From Thalassobius vesicularis (GTDB taxonomy: Bacteria > Pseudomonadota > Alphaproteobacteria > Rhodobacterales > Rhodobacteraceae), in NCBI RefSeq assembly GCF_004799325.1, contig NZ_SSMD01000007.1, positions 62,001-126,000 on the forward strand: a stretch of 64,000 bases of DNA, written 5' to 3'. The notes under the pieces are model-generated. The model made no database searches and was not told the origin of the DNA. It was given only the letters and a program-made list of their open reading frames with translations. This document shows, one piece after another, positions 63,188 through 64,000 of this stretch. Every line of letters begins with the position of its first letter. Position 1 is the first letter of the stretch. The translations under genes were made by a program, and so were the position numbers.

Positions 63188-63675
63188 GGCTGGTATTCGC
63201 GATCATCGCTGGACTGGCATCCCCCGCGCTGGCCGAGCAGGTCGCCACCGTGCGCCCGGCCAAGTTCCAGCATTCGGTGGATGCGGGGCTATGCGTGGCG
63301 AAGGACCATCTGCTGAGCGCGCGCAAGGCCGGGATCGACGTCGCCTTTGTCATGGCGCGCGACGGCCGGACCGAGATGGTCGTCGCCCCCGACGCCTACT
63401 CGCGCAGCGCAATGCTGCCGCAGCTGCTGGACTTCACGTTCGAGGACAGCATGACCGTGCGCGGATCGGCCCGCCTGAAAAACGGCCGCTTTCTGGTCGA
63501 ACTGCACGACGGCGTTGCCGAAACCGAAACCCCGCTTTGGACGGCGCTGCGCCGTCATGGCCACACCGTGATCTCTCTGCCCTTGCGGCCCGACGACCGC
63601 GTCGGTCTGGATTTGACCACCATGCCGGGCGTTTACGCCCAGTTGCAGGATTGCCGGAAAGGGCTGACGCAATGA
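63184..63675 (+). CDS. Secreted hypothetical protein inside the sarcosine oxidase operon
   Basis: 163 aa read from a TTG at 63184 that overlaps the soxB stop, with GGTGG 5 nt upstream. The first 17 residues (LRLVFAIIAGLASPALA) form a signal peptide. The mature protein has two cysteines (AGLCVAK and QDCRKG) and no recognised domain, though a beta-rich core similar in style to IalB-type periplasmic proteins is possible. It separates soxB from soxD, which are adjacent in typical operons. Confidence 0.65.
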   Translation: MRLVFAIIAGLASPALAEQVATVRPAKFQHSVDAGLCVAKDHLLSARKAGIDVAFVMARDGRTEMVVAPDAYSRSAMLPQLLDFTFEDSMTVRGSARLKNGRFLVELHDGVAETETPLWTALRRHGHTVISLPLRPDDRVGLDLTTMPGVYAQLQDCRKGLTQ

Positions 63676-63706
63676 CCCAAATTTTCCGACCCATTCGGAG
63701 GCTGAC

Positions 63707-64000
63707 ATGCTGACCCTTCAATGTCCCTACTGCGGCGTCATGGCCGAAGAGACCGAGCTGCACGCCGGTGGCGAGGCCCACCTGAAACGCTTCGGTCCCG
63801 GGTCCTCGGACGAGGATTTCGAGACCTACATGTTCATGCGCGAAAACCCCAAGGGCGTGCATTTCGAACGTTGGCGGCACGTGAACGGCTGCGGCAAGTG
63901 GTTCCACGCAGCCCGCTGCACCGCCACGCTAGAGGTGTTCGGCACCTATAGCGCGCAGGTCAGCGAACCGCCGCAACAGATCAAGGACGCCATCACCGCC
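63707..64000 (+). CDS. soxD: Sarcosine oxidase subunit delta (partial, runs off window)
   Basis: 98 codons to the right edge, about full length for SoxD, but no stop is visible. CPYCGVMAEE and CGKWFHAARC give the four zinc-binding cysteines/histidines of the delta subunit. GGAGG lies 6 nt before the ATG. It is the zinc-binding small subunit of the heterotetrameric enzyme whose beta subunit is encoded at 61943-63187. Confidence 0.92.
   Translation, partial: MLTLQCPYCGVMAEETELHAGGEAHLKRFGPGSSDEDFETYMFMRENPKGVHFERWRHVNGCGKWFHAARCTATLEVFGTYSAQVSEPPQQIKDAITA

Overview
The window is a 64 kb piece of a high-GC alphaproteobacterial chromosome. Gene content and order point to the Rhodobacterales (Roseobacter/Paracoccus relatives): hppD divergent from an Lrp regulator, putA divergent from a PutR-type Lrp regulator, a hisBHAFE block, an imelysin/di-heme/HemP iron locus, TRAP and TSUP transporters, CcmI, DUF1289-RuvX and a sarcosine oxidase operon. 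Coding density is very high. I see no IS element, prophage, CRISPR array or rRNA; the one tRNA is tRNA-Tyr. No gap without a gene exceeds about 300 bases.

Layout. 1-8.3 kb: edge of a diaminopropionate ammonia-lyase-like gene with a divergent Lrp regulator, a biotinyl-carboxyltransferase fusion, cobS/cobT, a KefB-type antiporter, and an Lrp regulator divergent from hppD. 8.4-16.9 kb: a large GspL/GspC-like membrane scaffold, a SIMPL protein, metY, a VOC protein, a glycosyltransferase-like protein, tRNA-Tyr, rlmB, a probable small RNA and a CoA-binding protein. 17-21.6 kb: hisE, hisF, hisA, hisH, hisB on the minus strand, interspersed with small genes and a repeated intergenic element. 21.7-30.6 kb: a lone RAM domain, an MFS transporter, putR/putA and a TRAP transporter. 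30.7-35.8 kb: an iron-related operon (54-aa ORF, hemP, imelysin, di-heme oxidoreductase, second imelysin, DUF1513 protein). 35.9-39.2 kb: convergent mnmH and selD, the pair needed for 2-selenouridine in tRNA. 39.3-49.6 kb: nitrate assimilation (nasA, a reductase flavoprotein, a nitrate ABC transporter and the NasS/NasT regulators) with an ANTAR-target antitermination leader before nrtA. 49.7-53.2 kb: nadABC. 53.3-56.9 kb: a MarR-controlled 3-hydroxybenzoate/gentisate cluster. 57-64 kb: thioesterase, CMD protein, dusA, TSUP permease, DUF1289, ruvX, ccmI and the start of a sarcosine oxidase operon with an extra secreted-protein gene.

How it works together. The window describes a versatile aerobic heterotroph that takes nitrogen from nitrate, proline, sarcosine and possibly diaminopropionate, degrades tyrosine through homogentisate and 3-hydroxybenzoate through gentisate, and makes its own NAD, histidine and the lower-ligand end of cobalamin. 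The signals least explained by ordinary annotation are the probable sRNA near 16.3 kb, the composite intergenic repeat (four copies in 7 kb), a 44-bp motif shared by two convergent spacers, the GspL/GspC-like fusion at 8.5-10.7 kb, and the NasT leader RNA, where the sequence predicts the mechanism directly.
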